Assembly: GCF_024436175.1 (NCBI RefSeq)
Contig: NZ_JANFQP010000001.1
Location: forward strand, 248,001-312,000
DNA length: 64,000 nt
Source of the DNA: Kaistella montana
Lineage (GTDB): Bacteria > Bacteroidota > Bacteroidia > Flavobacteriales > Weeksellaceae
Direction: 5' to 3'
Made by a program: the position numbers and the translations under genes. Positions 15,664-24,752 of the stretch are shown piece after piece; position 1 is the stretch's first letter, and the number at the start of each line of letters is the position of its first letter. The notes below the pieces were generated by a model. It had not been told where the DNA came from and ran no database searches. It worked only from the letters and a program-made list of their open reading frames with translations.

Positions 15664-18492
15664 ATGTCACACAACAACGATAAACGACTTTTCCTCATCG
15701 ATGCATTTGCGATGATTTTCCGCGGATATTACGCCTTAATCCGCAGTCCGAGAATTACCAGCGATGGGAAAGATACTTCTGCTATTTTCGGATTTACCAA
15801 TTCATTGATCGAGTTGATTCGTCGAGAAAAACCTACGCATTTAGCAGTGGTTTTCGATGTAGGTCAAGCGAGTGTAAGAACCGCTGATTTTGCAGATTAC
15901 AAAGCCAATCGAAGCGAAACTCCCGAAGCTATAAAAATTGCAGTTCCCTATATTCACCGGATTTTGGAGGCGATGCACGTACCAATTTTGGGTGTTGAAG
16001 GTTACGAAGCCGATGATGTGATCGGAACCATTGCTTGCAAAGCGGAAAAGCAAGGTTATACCACTTTTATGGTGACTCCGGATAAAGATTTTGCACAGTT
16101 GGTGACTGATAAAATTAAAATTTACAAACCAGGTTTAAAAGGTGCTGAATTCGAGATTTTGGGTGTTGAAGAAGTAAAAGAAAAATACGAAATCGAAGAT
16201 ACAAAACAAGTCATCGATTATTTGGCGATGATGGGCGATGCTGTCGATAATATTCCGGGATTGGAAGGGGTTGGTGAAAAAACCGCCAAAAAATTTCTCA
16301 AAGAATATGGAAGCATCGAAAATCTGCTTGCAAATACCCATGAAATTAAAGGAAAGCTACGAGAAAAAGTAGAAGCCAGCGCAGAACGTGGGATTTTATC
16401 CAAGAAATTAGCAACTATTATTTGTGACGCGCCAATCGATTTCGAACAAGAAAAATATGACCTTGAAGTTCCGGATTTCGAGAAAGTGAAAGAAGTTTTC
16501 GATGAAATAGAATTCCGAAGATTATATGAAAATCTTTACCGCGCATTCGCTCCCGCAAAAGATACTGAAAAAGAAACCGATCCTAATAAAATAAGCCGTT
16601 TCGACAAGGTTGAAGATCAAAATAAACCGGTTCAGCTCGATCTTTTTGCCACTTATGAAGAGCTGGATCACGCGACGAATACGCAATCCAATATCGCGCA
16701 AAGCGACCATTTGTACCAATTTATCGATGCTCCGAAAGCTCAGAAAATATTGGTTCAGAATTTACTCGCTCAAAAAGCGGTTTGTTTTGACACCGAAACT
16801 ACTTCTTTAAATGAGTTGGAAGCCGAATTGATCGGGATGAGTTTTTCCTATAAAAAAGGGCTTGCTTACTACGTTCCGCTCTCTGAAAATCGTGAAGAAG
16901 CGCTCGAAACATTGGAAATTTTCCGTCCATTTTTTGAGAAAAAAGAAATTGTTAAGATTGCTCATAACTTAAAATATGATTACAAAGTTTTAAAGCAATA
17001 CGGAATTGAAGTGGAAGGTGCGATTTTCGATACGATGATTGCTCATTATTTGTTGAATCCCGACGGAAGACACGGGATGGATTACCTCTCGGAAATTTAT
17101 CTTCATTATCAACCAATTTCCATTGAAACCCTTATTGGCAAAGGAAAAAATCAAGGAACATTACGTTCGGTTTCGATTGAAGAACAAACCAATTATGCCG
17201 CTGAAGACGCCGATATTACATGGCAATTGTACGAACTTTTCGCGCCACAACTTAAGAAAGAAAATCTTGAAGATCTCTTTTTTAAAGTGGAAATGCCTTT
17301 GATGAAAGTGCTTGCCAAAATGGAATTAGAAGGAGTTTCTTTGGATAAAAAATGGCTCGAACAGGAAAGCAAAGATTTGGAAAATGATCTTCGCGAACTT
17401 GAAAAAAATATTTTTGAACTTTCCGGTGAAGAATTTAACATGAATTCTCCGAAACAATTGGGCGAAATTTTATTTGAAAAAATGCAACTCGATCCGAAAG
17501 CGAAAAAGACAAAAACTGGTCAGTACGCCACTTCCGAAGATGTTTTGCAGAAACTTTCCGGGAAACACGATATCATCAAATATATTTTGGAATACCGAAC
17601 TTACCAGAAACTGAAATCGACTTATGTGGATGCGTTGCCTTTGCAAATCGACAAAGATGATCACCGAGTTCATACCAATTTCTCGCAAACTACTGCTGCG
17701 ACGGGTCGTTTGGCTTCAGTGAATCCAAACCTTCAAAACATTCCGATTCGTACATTGCGTGGTCAGCAAATTCGGGGCGCATTCGTAGCTGGAGAAGGGA
17801 AAAAAATTATTTCTGCCGATTATTCTCAAATTGAATTGCGTTTAATTGCCGAAATTTCCAATGAAGAAAACATGATTCTCGCCTTCCAAAATGGAGAAGA
17901 TATTCATGCTTCTACGGCTTCTAAGCTTTTTAAAATTCCTTTGGAAGAAGTCACCAAAACCCAGCGAAGTCAGGCTAAAACGGTAAATTTTGGAATTATT
18001 TACGGACAAGGAGCATTTGCTTTGGCGGAACAAACCGGACTTTCAAGAACCGAGGCGAAACAAATGATTGAAGCGTATTTCGAAACTTATCCGCAACTGA
18101 AAAAATACATGGCCGAACAAGTGAAAAAAGCGCAAGATTTGGGTTATGTGGAAACTATTTTGCACCGAAAACGTCATTTAAAAGACATTAATTCCGCCAA
18201 TTTTGTGGTAAGAGCTCATGCAGAAAGAAACGCGGTGAATGCTCCAATTCAGGGAAGTGCAGCCGATGTGATTAAGTTGGCGATGATTAAAATTGATGAA
18301 AAACTTCAGGAAAAAGATTTAAAAACCAAAATGTTGCTTCAGGTTCATGATGAACTTTTGTTTGAAGCACCGATTGATGAAGTGGAAACCGCTAAAACCC
18401 TGATAAAAACGGAAATGGAATCCGCATTTGAAACCAAAGTTCCGCTTCTCGTAGAAGTTGGCGTAGGCGATAATTGGTTGGAAGCGCATTAA
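15664..18492 (+). CDS. polA: DNA polymerase I
   Basis: Repair and Okazaki-fragment polymerase. The 942-residue protein has three domains. The 5'-3' exonuclease spans about 1-300 (LFLIDAFAMIFRGYYAL, GYEADDVIGT, GDAVDNIPGLEGVGEKTA). The 3'-5' exonuclease spans about 355-540, with the metal ligands intact: D376 and E378 in CFDTETTSLN, AHNLKYD, and YAAEDAD, so proofreading should be active. The family-A polymerase domain has TGRLASVNPNLQNIPIR, motif A SADYSQIELR, the O helix RSQAKTVNFGIIYGQG and motif C LLQVHDELLFE. Length is typical. A small YciI-like gene follows after 18 bp. Confidence 0.97.
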   Translation: MSHNNDKRLFLIDAFAMIFRGYYALIRSPRITSDGKDTSAIFGFTNSLIELIRREKPTHLAVVFDVGQASVRTADFADYKANRSETPEAIKIAVPYIHRILEAMHVPILGVEGYEADDVIGTIACKAEKQGYTTFMVTPDKDFAQLVTDKIKIYKPGLKGAEFEILGVEEVKEKYEIEDTKQVIDYLAMMGDAVDNIPGLEGVGEKTAKKFLKEYGSIENLLANTHEIKGKLREKVEASAERGILSKKLATIICDAPIDFEQEKYDLEVPDFEKVKEVFDEIEFRRLYENLYRAFAPAKDTEKETDPNKISRFDKVEDQNKPVQLDLFATYEELDHATNTQSNIAQSDHLYQFIDAPKAQKILVQNLLAQKAVCFDTETTSLNELEAELIGMSFSYKKGLAYYVPLSENREEALETLEIFRPFFEKKEIVKIAHNLKYDYKVLKQYGIEVEGAIFDTMIAHYLLNPDGRHGMDYLSEIYLHYQPISIETLIGKGKNQGTLRSVSIEEQTNYAAEDADITWQLYELFAPQLKKENLEDLFFKVEMPLMKVLAKMELEGVSLDKKWLEQESKDLENDLRELEKNIFELSGEEFNMNSPKQLGEILFEKMQLDPKAKKTKTGQYATSEDVLQKLSGKHDIIKYILEYRTYQKLKSTYVDALPLQIDKDDHRVHTNFSQTTAATGRLASVNPNLQNIPIRTLRGQQIRGAFVAGEGKKIISADYSQIELRLIAEISNEENMILAFQNGEDIHASTASKLFKIPLEEVTKTQRSQAKTVNFGIIYGQGAFALAEQTGLSRTEAKQMIEAYFETYPQLKKYMAEQVKKAQDLGYVETILHRKRHLKDINSANFVVRAHAERNAVNAPIQGSAADVIKLAMIKIDEKLQEKDLKTKMLLQVHDELLFEAPIDEVETAKTLIKTEMESAFETKVPLLVEVGVGDNWLEAH

Positions 18493-18510
18493 AATTTAAA
18501 ACCAATAATT

Positions 18511-18780
18511 ATGAAAACAGTAATTTTTTACGAAAACAATCCAGAAGCGACGATGGAGCAATTTATGGAAGTTTATCCGAAGCATCAGGAAAACGAGGAC
18601 AAATTTGTGAAAGCCGGAAAAGTCCTTGGAATTGGGCCGTTTTCCGTTCCTGGTGAAGGCGCGATGGGAATTTTCACCGATCTCGAATCTGCCGAAGAAT
18701 TTGTGAAAGGCGATCCTTTTGTACAGGAAGGTTTGGTCGCGAAAGTGACTTACAGACAATGGCATGACGAACTTTTGTAG
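18511..18780 (+). CDS. YciI-like (YCII-related domain) protein
   Basis: 89-residue ferredoxin-like-fold protein of the YCII-related family. The conserved C-terminal part reads FTDLESAEEFVKGDPFVQEGL, with the Asp-Pro-Phe-x-x-x-Gly-Leu signature. A His near the N-terminus (YPKHQENEDKF) is in the position used as a putative catalytic residue in this family. No reaction is established for most members. It is in line with polA (18 bp upstream) and the GT2 gene (3 bp downstream), so it is probably co-transcribed with them. Confidence 0.8.
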   Translation: MKTVIFYENNPEATMEQFMEVYPKHQENEDKFVKAGKVLGIGPFSVPGEGAMGIFTDLESAEEFVKGDPFVQEGLVAKVTYRQWHDELL

Positions 18781-18783
18781 TCG

Positions 18784-19662
18784 ATGAAGTTTCTCCTAAT
18801 CATTCCCACTCACAACGAGGAAAAAAATATACTTTTCTGTTTAGAATCGCTGAAAAATCAGACGTTTCAAGATTTTAAATGCATTATTGTGAACGATGGT
18901 TCCACGGATAAAACTCAAGAAATTGTAGGAAGATTTGTTGAAAATAATCTGCAATTTGAAATCTTTAATTTAAAAGAATCCGAATATTCACCCGGCGCGA
19001 AAGTGGTTCGAACATTTAATAAAGGTTTGGAATCGGTTAATTTAAAAGATTTTGATATTGTTTGCAAATTCGATGCGGATATTATTTTTCCTGAAAATTA
19101 TCTCAAAAAAATTAATGAAGTTTATGAGAAAAATCCAAAAGCAGGAATGGTTTCTGGAATTGTTAAAATTAAAAAATCCATTTTTGAGAAAAACCTCGCT
19201 TTCGATTTTAAAGACGAAAAATCGCAATGGACTTTCGAGAATATTTCCTCTAAAAATCACGTTCGCGGACCGATAAAATCCTACAGAAAAGAATGTTTTC
19301 AGGACATGAATGGTTTGCGACCAGTTTTGGGTTGGGACAATATCGATGTGATGTTGGCCAAAAAACACGGTTGGGAAGTATTGACAATCAAAGGTTTATG
19401 GGTGAAACATCTTCGTCCGACCGCTTATAAATACAAAAATCAGAAAGCCGAAAAATTGGGAGAATATTTCTATAATATCGGTTTGAGTTTTCCTTTAACG
19501 CTGATTTCTTCCGGAAAATCTTCGTTGAAAAATAAATCTTTTTCAGAGTTTTTCATCACTTTGAAATCATTTTTAAAACAAAATCATCCACGTTCATTAT
19601 CGAAAGATGAAATTCAATTCATCAGAAATTTACGTTGGAAAGAAATGTTGAACAAAAAATAA
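18784..19662 (+). CDS. Glycosyltransferase family 2
   Basis: Cytoplasmic or membrane-associated GT-A transferase moving a sugar from a nucleotide donor. 292 residues with LLIIPTHNEEKNI, IIVNDGSTD at 34-42 and the metal-binding DAD at 97-99 (KFDADIIFPENYL), then the acceptor-side motif GLRPVLGWDNIDVML, where the Asp pair acts like the ED motif. There are no strong membrane helices. It starts 3 bp after the YciI-like gene and is followed 5 bp later by the amidohydrolase gene. It is the first of several envelope-glycan genes here. Donor and acceptor are unknown. Confidence 0.88.
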   Translation: MKFLLIIPTHNEEKNILFCLESLKNQTFQDFKCIIVNDGSTDKTQEIVGRFVENNLQFEIFNLKESEYSPGAKVVRTFNKGLESVNLKDFDIVCKFDADIIFPENYLKKINEVYEKNPKAGMVSGIVKIKKSIFEKNLAFDFKDEKSQWTFENISSKNHVRGPIKSYRKECFQDMNGLRPVLGWDNIDVMLAKKHGWEVLTIKGLWVKHLRPTAYKYKNQKAEKLGEYFYNIGLSFPLTLISSGKSSLKNKSFSEFFITLKSFLKQNHPRSLSKDEIQFIRNLRWKEMLNKK

Positions 19663-19667
19663 TCATC

Positions 19668-21290
19668 ATGAAATCTATTTTAAGACTATTTTTCCTGCTT
19701 TTTTTAATGAATATTTCTGCGCAAAAACCCGCAGATTTGATCATTACCAATGCAAAAATTTACACTGTAAATTCCAAATTCGAAATTGCTGAATCGATGG
19801 CGGTTTCCAACGGAAAAATTTTAGCAGTTGGAAAAAACAAAGAAATTTTAAAGAAATTTCAATCTCAGAATATTCAAAATCTTGATGGGAAACCTGTTTT
19901 TCCTGGATTTATTGATGCACATTGTCATTTCACCGGTTACGCGACCGACAAATGGAAATGCGAATTGTGGGGAACAAAATCTTGGGAAGAAATCATTCAG
20001 AAATTGACCGATTATTCCAAAAATGCGCCTATGGAATGGCTTTACGGAAGAAGTTGGGATCAAAATGATTGGCCGGTAAAAGAGTTTCCGAACAAAGCAA
20101 AACTCGATGAATTGTTCCCAAATCGTCCGGTTTATTTGAAGCGAGTTGACGGTCACGCCGCGATTGCCAACCAAAAAGCGCTCGATATTGCAGGAATTAC
20201 CGTGAATATCAAGATAAATGGCGGAGAAATAGAAGTAAAAAACGGCAAACTTACCGGAATTTTAGTTGATAATGCGATGCTTTTGGTGGAAAAACACATT
20301 CCAGAAATCAGCGATGAAATGGCGATTCAGTATTTTGCAGATTTGCAGAAAACCTGTTTTTCTTATGGTTTGACTTCGCTTCACGATTGCGGAATTTCTA
20401 CGCATATATTTTCACTTTTAGAAAAAGCGCAGGATCAGAATGTATTGAAAATGAAAATTTTCGCTTTGCTGGAAGACAATCCTTCGACTTATGATGATTG
20501 GATTAAAAAAGGTCGATTTACCAAAGGAAATATCACTTTTGGTGGCTACAAAGTCTATTCAGACGGTGCGCTCGGTTCGCGAGGAGCCTGTTTGATTCAC
20601 GATTATTCTGATAAAAAAGGATGGAAAGGTTTTCTGTTAAGCGACCAAAATCATTTTGAAACTTTAGCTAAAAAACTGAAAAATAGTGATTTGCAAATGT
20701 GTACGCACGCGATTGGAGATTCTGCAAACCGAACGATTTTAAACATTTATGGCGAAGTTTTAGGCATTAAAAACGACCGAAGATGGCGAATTGAACATGC
20801 GCAAATTGTCGATAAAAGTGATTTCGATTTGTTCGGAAAATATTCCATCATTCCTTCGGTTCAGCCTACTCATGCGACTTCGGATATGTATTGGGCGGAA
20901 GAAAGATTGGGGAAGGATCGTTTGAAATACTCTTATGCCTACGAAGATTTGCTGAATCAAAATGGCTGGCTTCCTCTGGGAACCGATTTTCCGGTCGAGG
21001 AAATCAATCCGATAAAAACATTTTTTGCGGCAGTTGCCAGAAAAGATAATAAAAATTTTCCGGCAAATGGTTTTCAGAAAGAAAATGCATTAACCAGAGA
21101 ACAAGCGTTGCGTGGAATGACGATTTGGGCTGCGAAATCGGCTTTTCAGGAAAAGGAATTGGGAAGTTTGGAAGCCGGAAAATCTGCAGATTTTGTGGTT
21201 TTAAATCAGGATTTAATGAAAGTTGAGGAAAATAAAATTTTGGAAACAACGGTTTTGGAAACATATAGTTCCGGAAAAAAAGTACATTAA
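19668..21290 (+). CDS. Exported amidohydrolase (YtcJ-like, amidohydrolase family 3)
   Basis: Metal-dependent hydrolase with a TIM-barrel core. The start is ATG 19668, giving signal peptide MKSILRLFFLLFLMNISAQ; an upstream TTG frame is rejected. Metal-binding HxH is in FIDAHCHFTGY, further motifs are SLHDCGIST, YSDGALGSRGACL, MCTHAIGDSANR, RIEHAQIVDKSDF and LGTDFPVEEINP, and the C-terminal strand GSLEAGKSADFVVL closes the second beta-domain. All are typical of YtcJ-like enzymes. About 540 residues, normal length. The reaction is unknown for most members. It is tightly spaced with genes on both sides. Confidence 0.88.
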   Translation: MKSILRLFFLLFLMNISAQKPADLIITNAKIYTVNSKFEIAESMAVSNGKILAVGKNKEILKKFQSQNIQNLDGKPVFPGFIDAHCHFTGYATDKWKCELWGTKSWEEIIQKLTDYSKNAPMEWLYGRSWDQNDWPVKEFPNKAKLDELFPNRPVYLKRVDGHAAIANQKALDIAGITVNIKINGGEIEVKNGKLTGILVDNAMLLVEKHIPEISDEMAIQYFADLQKTCFSYGLTSLHDCGISTHIFSLLEKAQDQNVLKMKIFALLEDNPSTYDDWIKKGRFTKGNITFGGYKVYSDGALGSRGACLIHDYSDKKGWKGFLLSDQNHFETLAKKLKNSDLQMCTHAIGDSANRTILNIYGEVLGIKNDRRWRIEHAQIVDKSDFDLFGKYSIIPSVQPTHATSDMYWAEERLGKDRLKYSYAYEDLLNQNGWLPLGTDFPVEEINPIKTFFAAVARKDNKNFPANGFQKENALTREQALRGMTIWAAKSAFQEKELGSLEAGKSADFVVLNQDLMKVEENKILETTVLETYSSGKKVH

Positions 21291-21292
21291 TT

Positions 21293-22351
21293 TTGAAAAA
21301 AATCGCTTACATCGAACTCGATACGCATGCGGAAATTGCTGCGAATTTCATGGAATTAATGAATGATTCCCGCGAGTTTTCTGTGGATTATTATTTTAGT
21401 GAAAAAATCCTCAAAACCTTGGGTTTAAATGAAACTGAAAACATCATAAAAACAACTCCAGAAACGCTTTTTCGTCAATTATCAAGCAACGATTATCAAT
21501 TGGTAATTATTGGAACTGTTCACCGATATTTTAATGTATTCAATGAAATTTCCCGAAAATTCAATACTTCTGTGATTGTTCACAATTTGAATTTCACAAA
21601 AATTTCAAAGTTTCAACTTTTTAAGAATATTTTTAAAAAGGATTTTAAATACCGTTTAAAACTTTTGTTGAAAGAAGATTTGCTTTCTGCAACTGAAGTT
21701 TTTAAAAACGCGAAAAATCTTTTGGTTTTGGATGAAACTTTAATTCAGGAAAATCAAAATTTCCCATTGAAATTTCTTCCGGTTTTCTTTACAAATGAAT
21801 ATTCCGAAAGCCGAAAATCGATCATTACGATTGCAATTCCCGGCGCAGTTTCTCAGGAAAGAAGAGATTATTTTCACCTTTTAGAAAAAATTAAAATTTT
21901 TAAAAGTAATGCAAGTTTTCAGTTTGTTTTTTTAGGAAAAGCTGAAGGGGAAGAGCTTTCTTGGCTTAAAGAATTTGAGAAAGTCAAGCCACAAAATATT
22001 TCTATTCAATATTTCACAGAGAAAGTTTCTCAACAAAATTTCGATGAATGGATGCAGAAATCCGATATTTTATGGTGTCCAATTCAAAGTGAAACGGAGT
22101 TTTTTAGTCAAAAAGAATTTTACGGAAAAACCAAAATGAGTGGGAATATTGGCGATGCCATCAAGTATGGAAAATTGGCGATTTTCCCTGAAAATTATCC
22201 AAATTCGCATCCATTTATTATTCCGGAAAACAAGAATGTGGAAGAACAGATTTTTAATGGTGAAGAATTAATGTCTTACGATTTTGGAGAAAATTTTGCT
22301 CGTGAGAAAGTGCGGAAAAATTTAGAACAAAAACTTCTGAATCTTCTTTAA
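21293..22351 (+). CDS. Putative GT-B-like glycosyltransferase, TTG start
   Basis: 352 residues, called from TTG at 21293, 2 nt past the amidohydrolase stop; the first in-frame ATG would remove 19 conserved-looking residues (KKIAYIELDTHAEIAANFM). I do not recognise the exact family. The layout suggests a GT-B fold: an N-terminal half with alternating strands (YQLVIIGTVHRYFNVFNEI) and a C-terminal half with SFQFVFLGKAEGEELSW, a segment DILWCPIQSETEFFS and then KMSGNIGDAIKYGKLAIFPE, much like the donor-binding region of GT4-type enzymes. There is no signal or membrane segment. It ends convergently with the flippase gene (4-bp overlap). Glycan context supports but does not prove the assignment. 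Confidence 0.55.
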   Translation: MKKIAYIELDTHAEIAANFMELMNDSREFSVDYYFSEKILKTLGLNETENIIKTTPETLFRQLSSNDYQLVIIGTVHRYFNVFNEISRKFNTSVIVHNLNFTKISKFQLFKNIFKKDFKYRLKLLLKEDLLSATEVFKNAKNLLVLDETLIQENQNFPLKFLPVFFTNEYSESRKSIITIAIPGAVSQERRDYFHLLEKIKIFKSNASFQFVFLGKAEGEELSWLKEFEKVKPQNISIQYFTEKVSQQNFDEWMQKSDILWCPIQSETEFFSQKEFYGKTKMSGNIGDAIKYGKLAIFPENYPNSHPFIIPENKNVEEQIFNGEELMSYDFGENFAREKVRKNLEQKLLNLL

Positions 22352-23826
22352 AATTTAAAAATACTTCCAAGAAATTTTTTGTTGATATAGTCTTCCAATG
22401 GAAAAATTTTCAAGAAATAATTTCCGATGAAAAACAAGAGCAAAACGAAGGATGGTTTGTAAATTAAATTCACGAAACTGCTTTTAAAATCCGGTAAAAT
22501 AATCGCAACGGTAATGCCTAAAGTTCCGATAATTAGGGCGTAAATCATTTCAATCGTCAATGGAAAAACTCCGAATTTGATGTAATTGAAAGTGATTTTG
22601 GCGATGTTGAAAAGCGTTAAAGAAATTGCTGTTGCAATTGCTACTCCGAAAAGTTCAAGATTGGTATTTTTTAGGAAGTAAATATTCAGCAAAACCGTTG
22701 TCACAGCCAGAAAAAGCATCACCACGATATTGAAACGGTAATATTTAGAAAGCGAAATTATGTGTCCGTTGAATCCGGTTGCCAAATCGAAAAGCATCGC
22801 AAAACCGAGTACCCAAATCACAGGTTCTGATTGTCGCAAAAGCTCACCGTTCTTGATAAAATGCGTTAAATACGGAAAACCAACCAATACACACGAAAGC
22901 AAAACCAAGCCAAGGAAAAATAAGATTAAGGAAGATTTTTTGTGCAAACGATCGAGTTCTTCATAATCGTTTTCAGCGAGATGTTTATTGATAATTGGCG
23001 CAGAAATACTGTACAATCCCATCGCCGGAACCGTGATTAGCGAAATGATGGAGTAGAGCGTATTGTACACTCCGTTTGGTTCAAAACCGAGGAATTCGCC
23101 GATCATCACACTGTCGATTCTCACCGCGATAAAATTCCCGATATTGCCTAAAAATCCATAGAAACTATAGTTTAAAACCTCTTTCCAAAGGTTATCTTTT
23201 TTAATATAATCTGTGGAAAAATCGGGTTTTATTTTTTCGAGTCGGTTGGTGTAATAAATATATCCGAAAAGCCCTAAAATAAACATTCCGATAAAGAAAA
23301 GGTACGCCGCTTTTTCAGGAAAGCCAATAAAAAAGAAGAGGCAAAATGCGCCCAAATTGGCAATTTTCGGCAATAAATTTTCAAAAATATTTGGTACGAC
23401 GATTCGCTTGAAATTGGAAAGATATTTATTGAAAACTGCACTGAAAGCAAGTACGAGAATCAGCGGTAAAATCAGGCGTTTCATTTGCCACATTTCGGTT
23501 TGCTGAAGTTTTGGGAACAGCAAATTAATGGCGAAATATCCGATCAGAAAAATGATGAAATTCAATAAAATTCCCAACAAAGAAAGCGAAAGAAAATTCT
23601 GATGTTTTCCGTCTTGTTGCGTTTGGTTGAAAAATTTAACATTAGAAAAAGATAATCCAAAAACTACTACAGGAAGTAGCATTTCAGCTGTAGGAAGCAC
23701 ATAACGAAGTTTTCCGTAAAACTCCATATCGTGAGGAAACACGAAAATCGCCGAAAAAGTTCCGAGCAAAAATCCGAGATATCCAATTATGGAATATTTA
23801 AAACCCTGTCGCGCAACTACACTCAT
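22348..23826 (-). CDS. Oligosaccharide flippase family (Wzx/MATE-like) membrane protein
   Basis: 492 residues with about 12-14 hydrophobic helices spread over the whole length, beginning with MSVVARQGFKYSIIGYLGFL, the usual start of polysaccharide flippases. GLYSISAPIINKHLAENDYEEL in the middle resembles the helix 7-8 linker of the family. It probably moves a lipid-linked glycan across the inner membrane. The ATG overlaps the stop of the FkbM gene by 4 bp, so the two are translationally coupled. Its 3' end meets the GT-B-like gene on the opposite strand. Confidence 0.85.
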   Translation of the reverse strand: MSVVARQGFKYSIIGYLGFLLGTFSAIFVFPHDMEFYGKLRYVLPTAEMLLPVVVFGLSFSNVKFFNQTQQDGKHQNFLSLSLLGILLNFIIFLIGYFAINLLFPKLQQTEMWQMKRLILPLILVLAFSAVFNKYLSNFKRIVVPNIFENLLPKIANLGAFCLFFFIGFPEKAAYLFFIGMFILGLFGYIYYTNRLEKIKPDFSTDYIKKDNLWKEVLNYSFYGFLGNIGNFIAVRIDSVMIGEFLGFEPNGVYNTLYSIISLITVPAMGLYSISAPIINKHLAENDYEELDRLHKKSSLILFFLGLVLLSCVLVGFPYLTHFIKNGELLRQSEPVIWVLGFAMLFDLATGFNGHIISLSKYYRFNIVVMLFLAVTTVLLNIYFLKNTNLELFGVAIATAISLTLFNIAKITFNYIKFGVFPLTIEMIYALIIGTLGITVAIILPDFKSSFVNLIYKPSFVLLLFFIGNYFLKIFPLEDYINKKFLGSIFKF

Positions 23827-24626
23827 ATTTCTTTGTTTTTAAGGGGTTTTGGGATGAAAATCATGTTGTTGATGTAGGCTTGTTTGGTTCCAACTTTGCC
23901 GTCATTATATTCGGAAATCAACTTTTCATCGAATTTTTCCAATTCAAAAGTTTCTCTGTTTAGGAAAAAGGTTGCATAGCCCCAATTTTCAATTTCAGAA
24001 ATCAGATGTTGAAGCGGTTCGGTGTGATGCCTTTGCTCCATTTCGACCATCATTGTTGGATGAAATTTTTCGATCACGCTTTTTGCACCGCGTAAAGTTT
24101 GCATTTCATTGCCTTCAACATCTATTTTTATGAAATCAATTTTTTCTAATTTTTCCTGAGCAACCCAATCGTCCAATTTCATCACTTTTACCTGTTGTAA
24201 AACATGTTTCGCTTCACCGATTTCGCGGTAATCGACTTGCAAAGTTCCGCGCGATGCATATTTTTTTCCATTAATGACGGGTACTTTGAAAGTTGCAATT
24301 TCATTTTTATCGGAAAGCGCTAAAGGAAAAATATTGGTTGTAGGGAAAATTCGTTTTAACCTTGAAAACAGATTTTTATTTGGTTCAAAAGCGTAAATGT
24401 TTTTTGGAGACAGTTTATTTTCAAGTTGAAAAATAAAACTTCCGGCATTCGCCCCAATGTCCAAAAAAACAGCATCAGTTTTTAAATAATCCTTTATCCA
24501 AAGTAGTTCCGGTTCGATATTTCTCTCCGAATAATTTTTGCGGGTGATATTTTTAAAATATCTTTCCTTATAAAATTGGGGAGAAATAAACTGTAGATTT
24601 TCGGCAATTCTTTGGTATAAAGACAT
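23823..24626 (-). CDS. FkbM family SAM-dependent methyltransferase
   Basis: O-methyltransferase of the FkbM family, often acting on sugars of surface glycans. The start is ATG 24626 (MSLYQRIAENLQF); a TTG eight codons upstream is rejected because the -7 box overlaps it. The 267-residue protein has the SAM-binding loop VFLDIGANAGSF at 53-64, IYAFEPN, and the family-defining FIKIDVEGNEMQTLRGA, followed by PTMMVEMEQRHH. It is the first gene of a two-gene operon with the flippase. The target glycan is unknown. Confidence 0.9.
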   Translation of the reverse strand: MSLYQRIAENLQFISPQFYKERYFKNITRKNYSERNIEPELLWIKDYLKTDAVFLDIGANAGSFIFQLENKLSPKNIYAFEPNKNLFSRLKRIFPTTNIFPLALSDKNEIATFKVPVINGKKYASRGTLQVDYREIGEAKHVLQQVKVMKLDDWVAQEKLEKIDFIKIDVEGNEMQTLRGAKSVIEKFHPTMMVEMEQRHHTEPLQHLISEIENWGYATFFLNRETFELEKFDEKLISEYNDGKVGTKQAYINNMIFIPKPLKNKEI

Positions 24627-24647
24627 ACTTTTTTTCGTTGAGGAAAA

Positions 24648-24655
24648 CAAAGATA
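24648..24655 (-). promoter_or_regulatory. Putative -7 box (TATCTTTG) for the fkbM-flippase operon
   Basis: The minus strand reads TATCTTTG, 21 nt before ATG 24626. Confidence 0.4.
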
Positions 24656-24752
24656 GAAAAATATGTTAAATAAATGTTAAAATAGAAGAGAAAGATGAAA
24701 TCGGTTTCTGTAGAGCGCGGTAATCCTTATCTTTAACAATCAAATAATTTTT

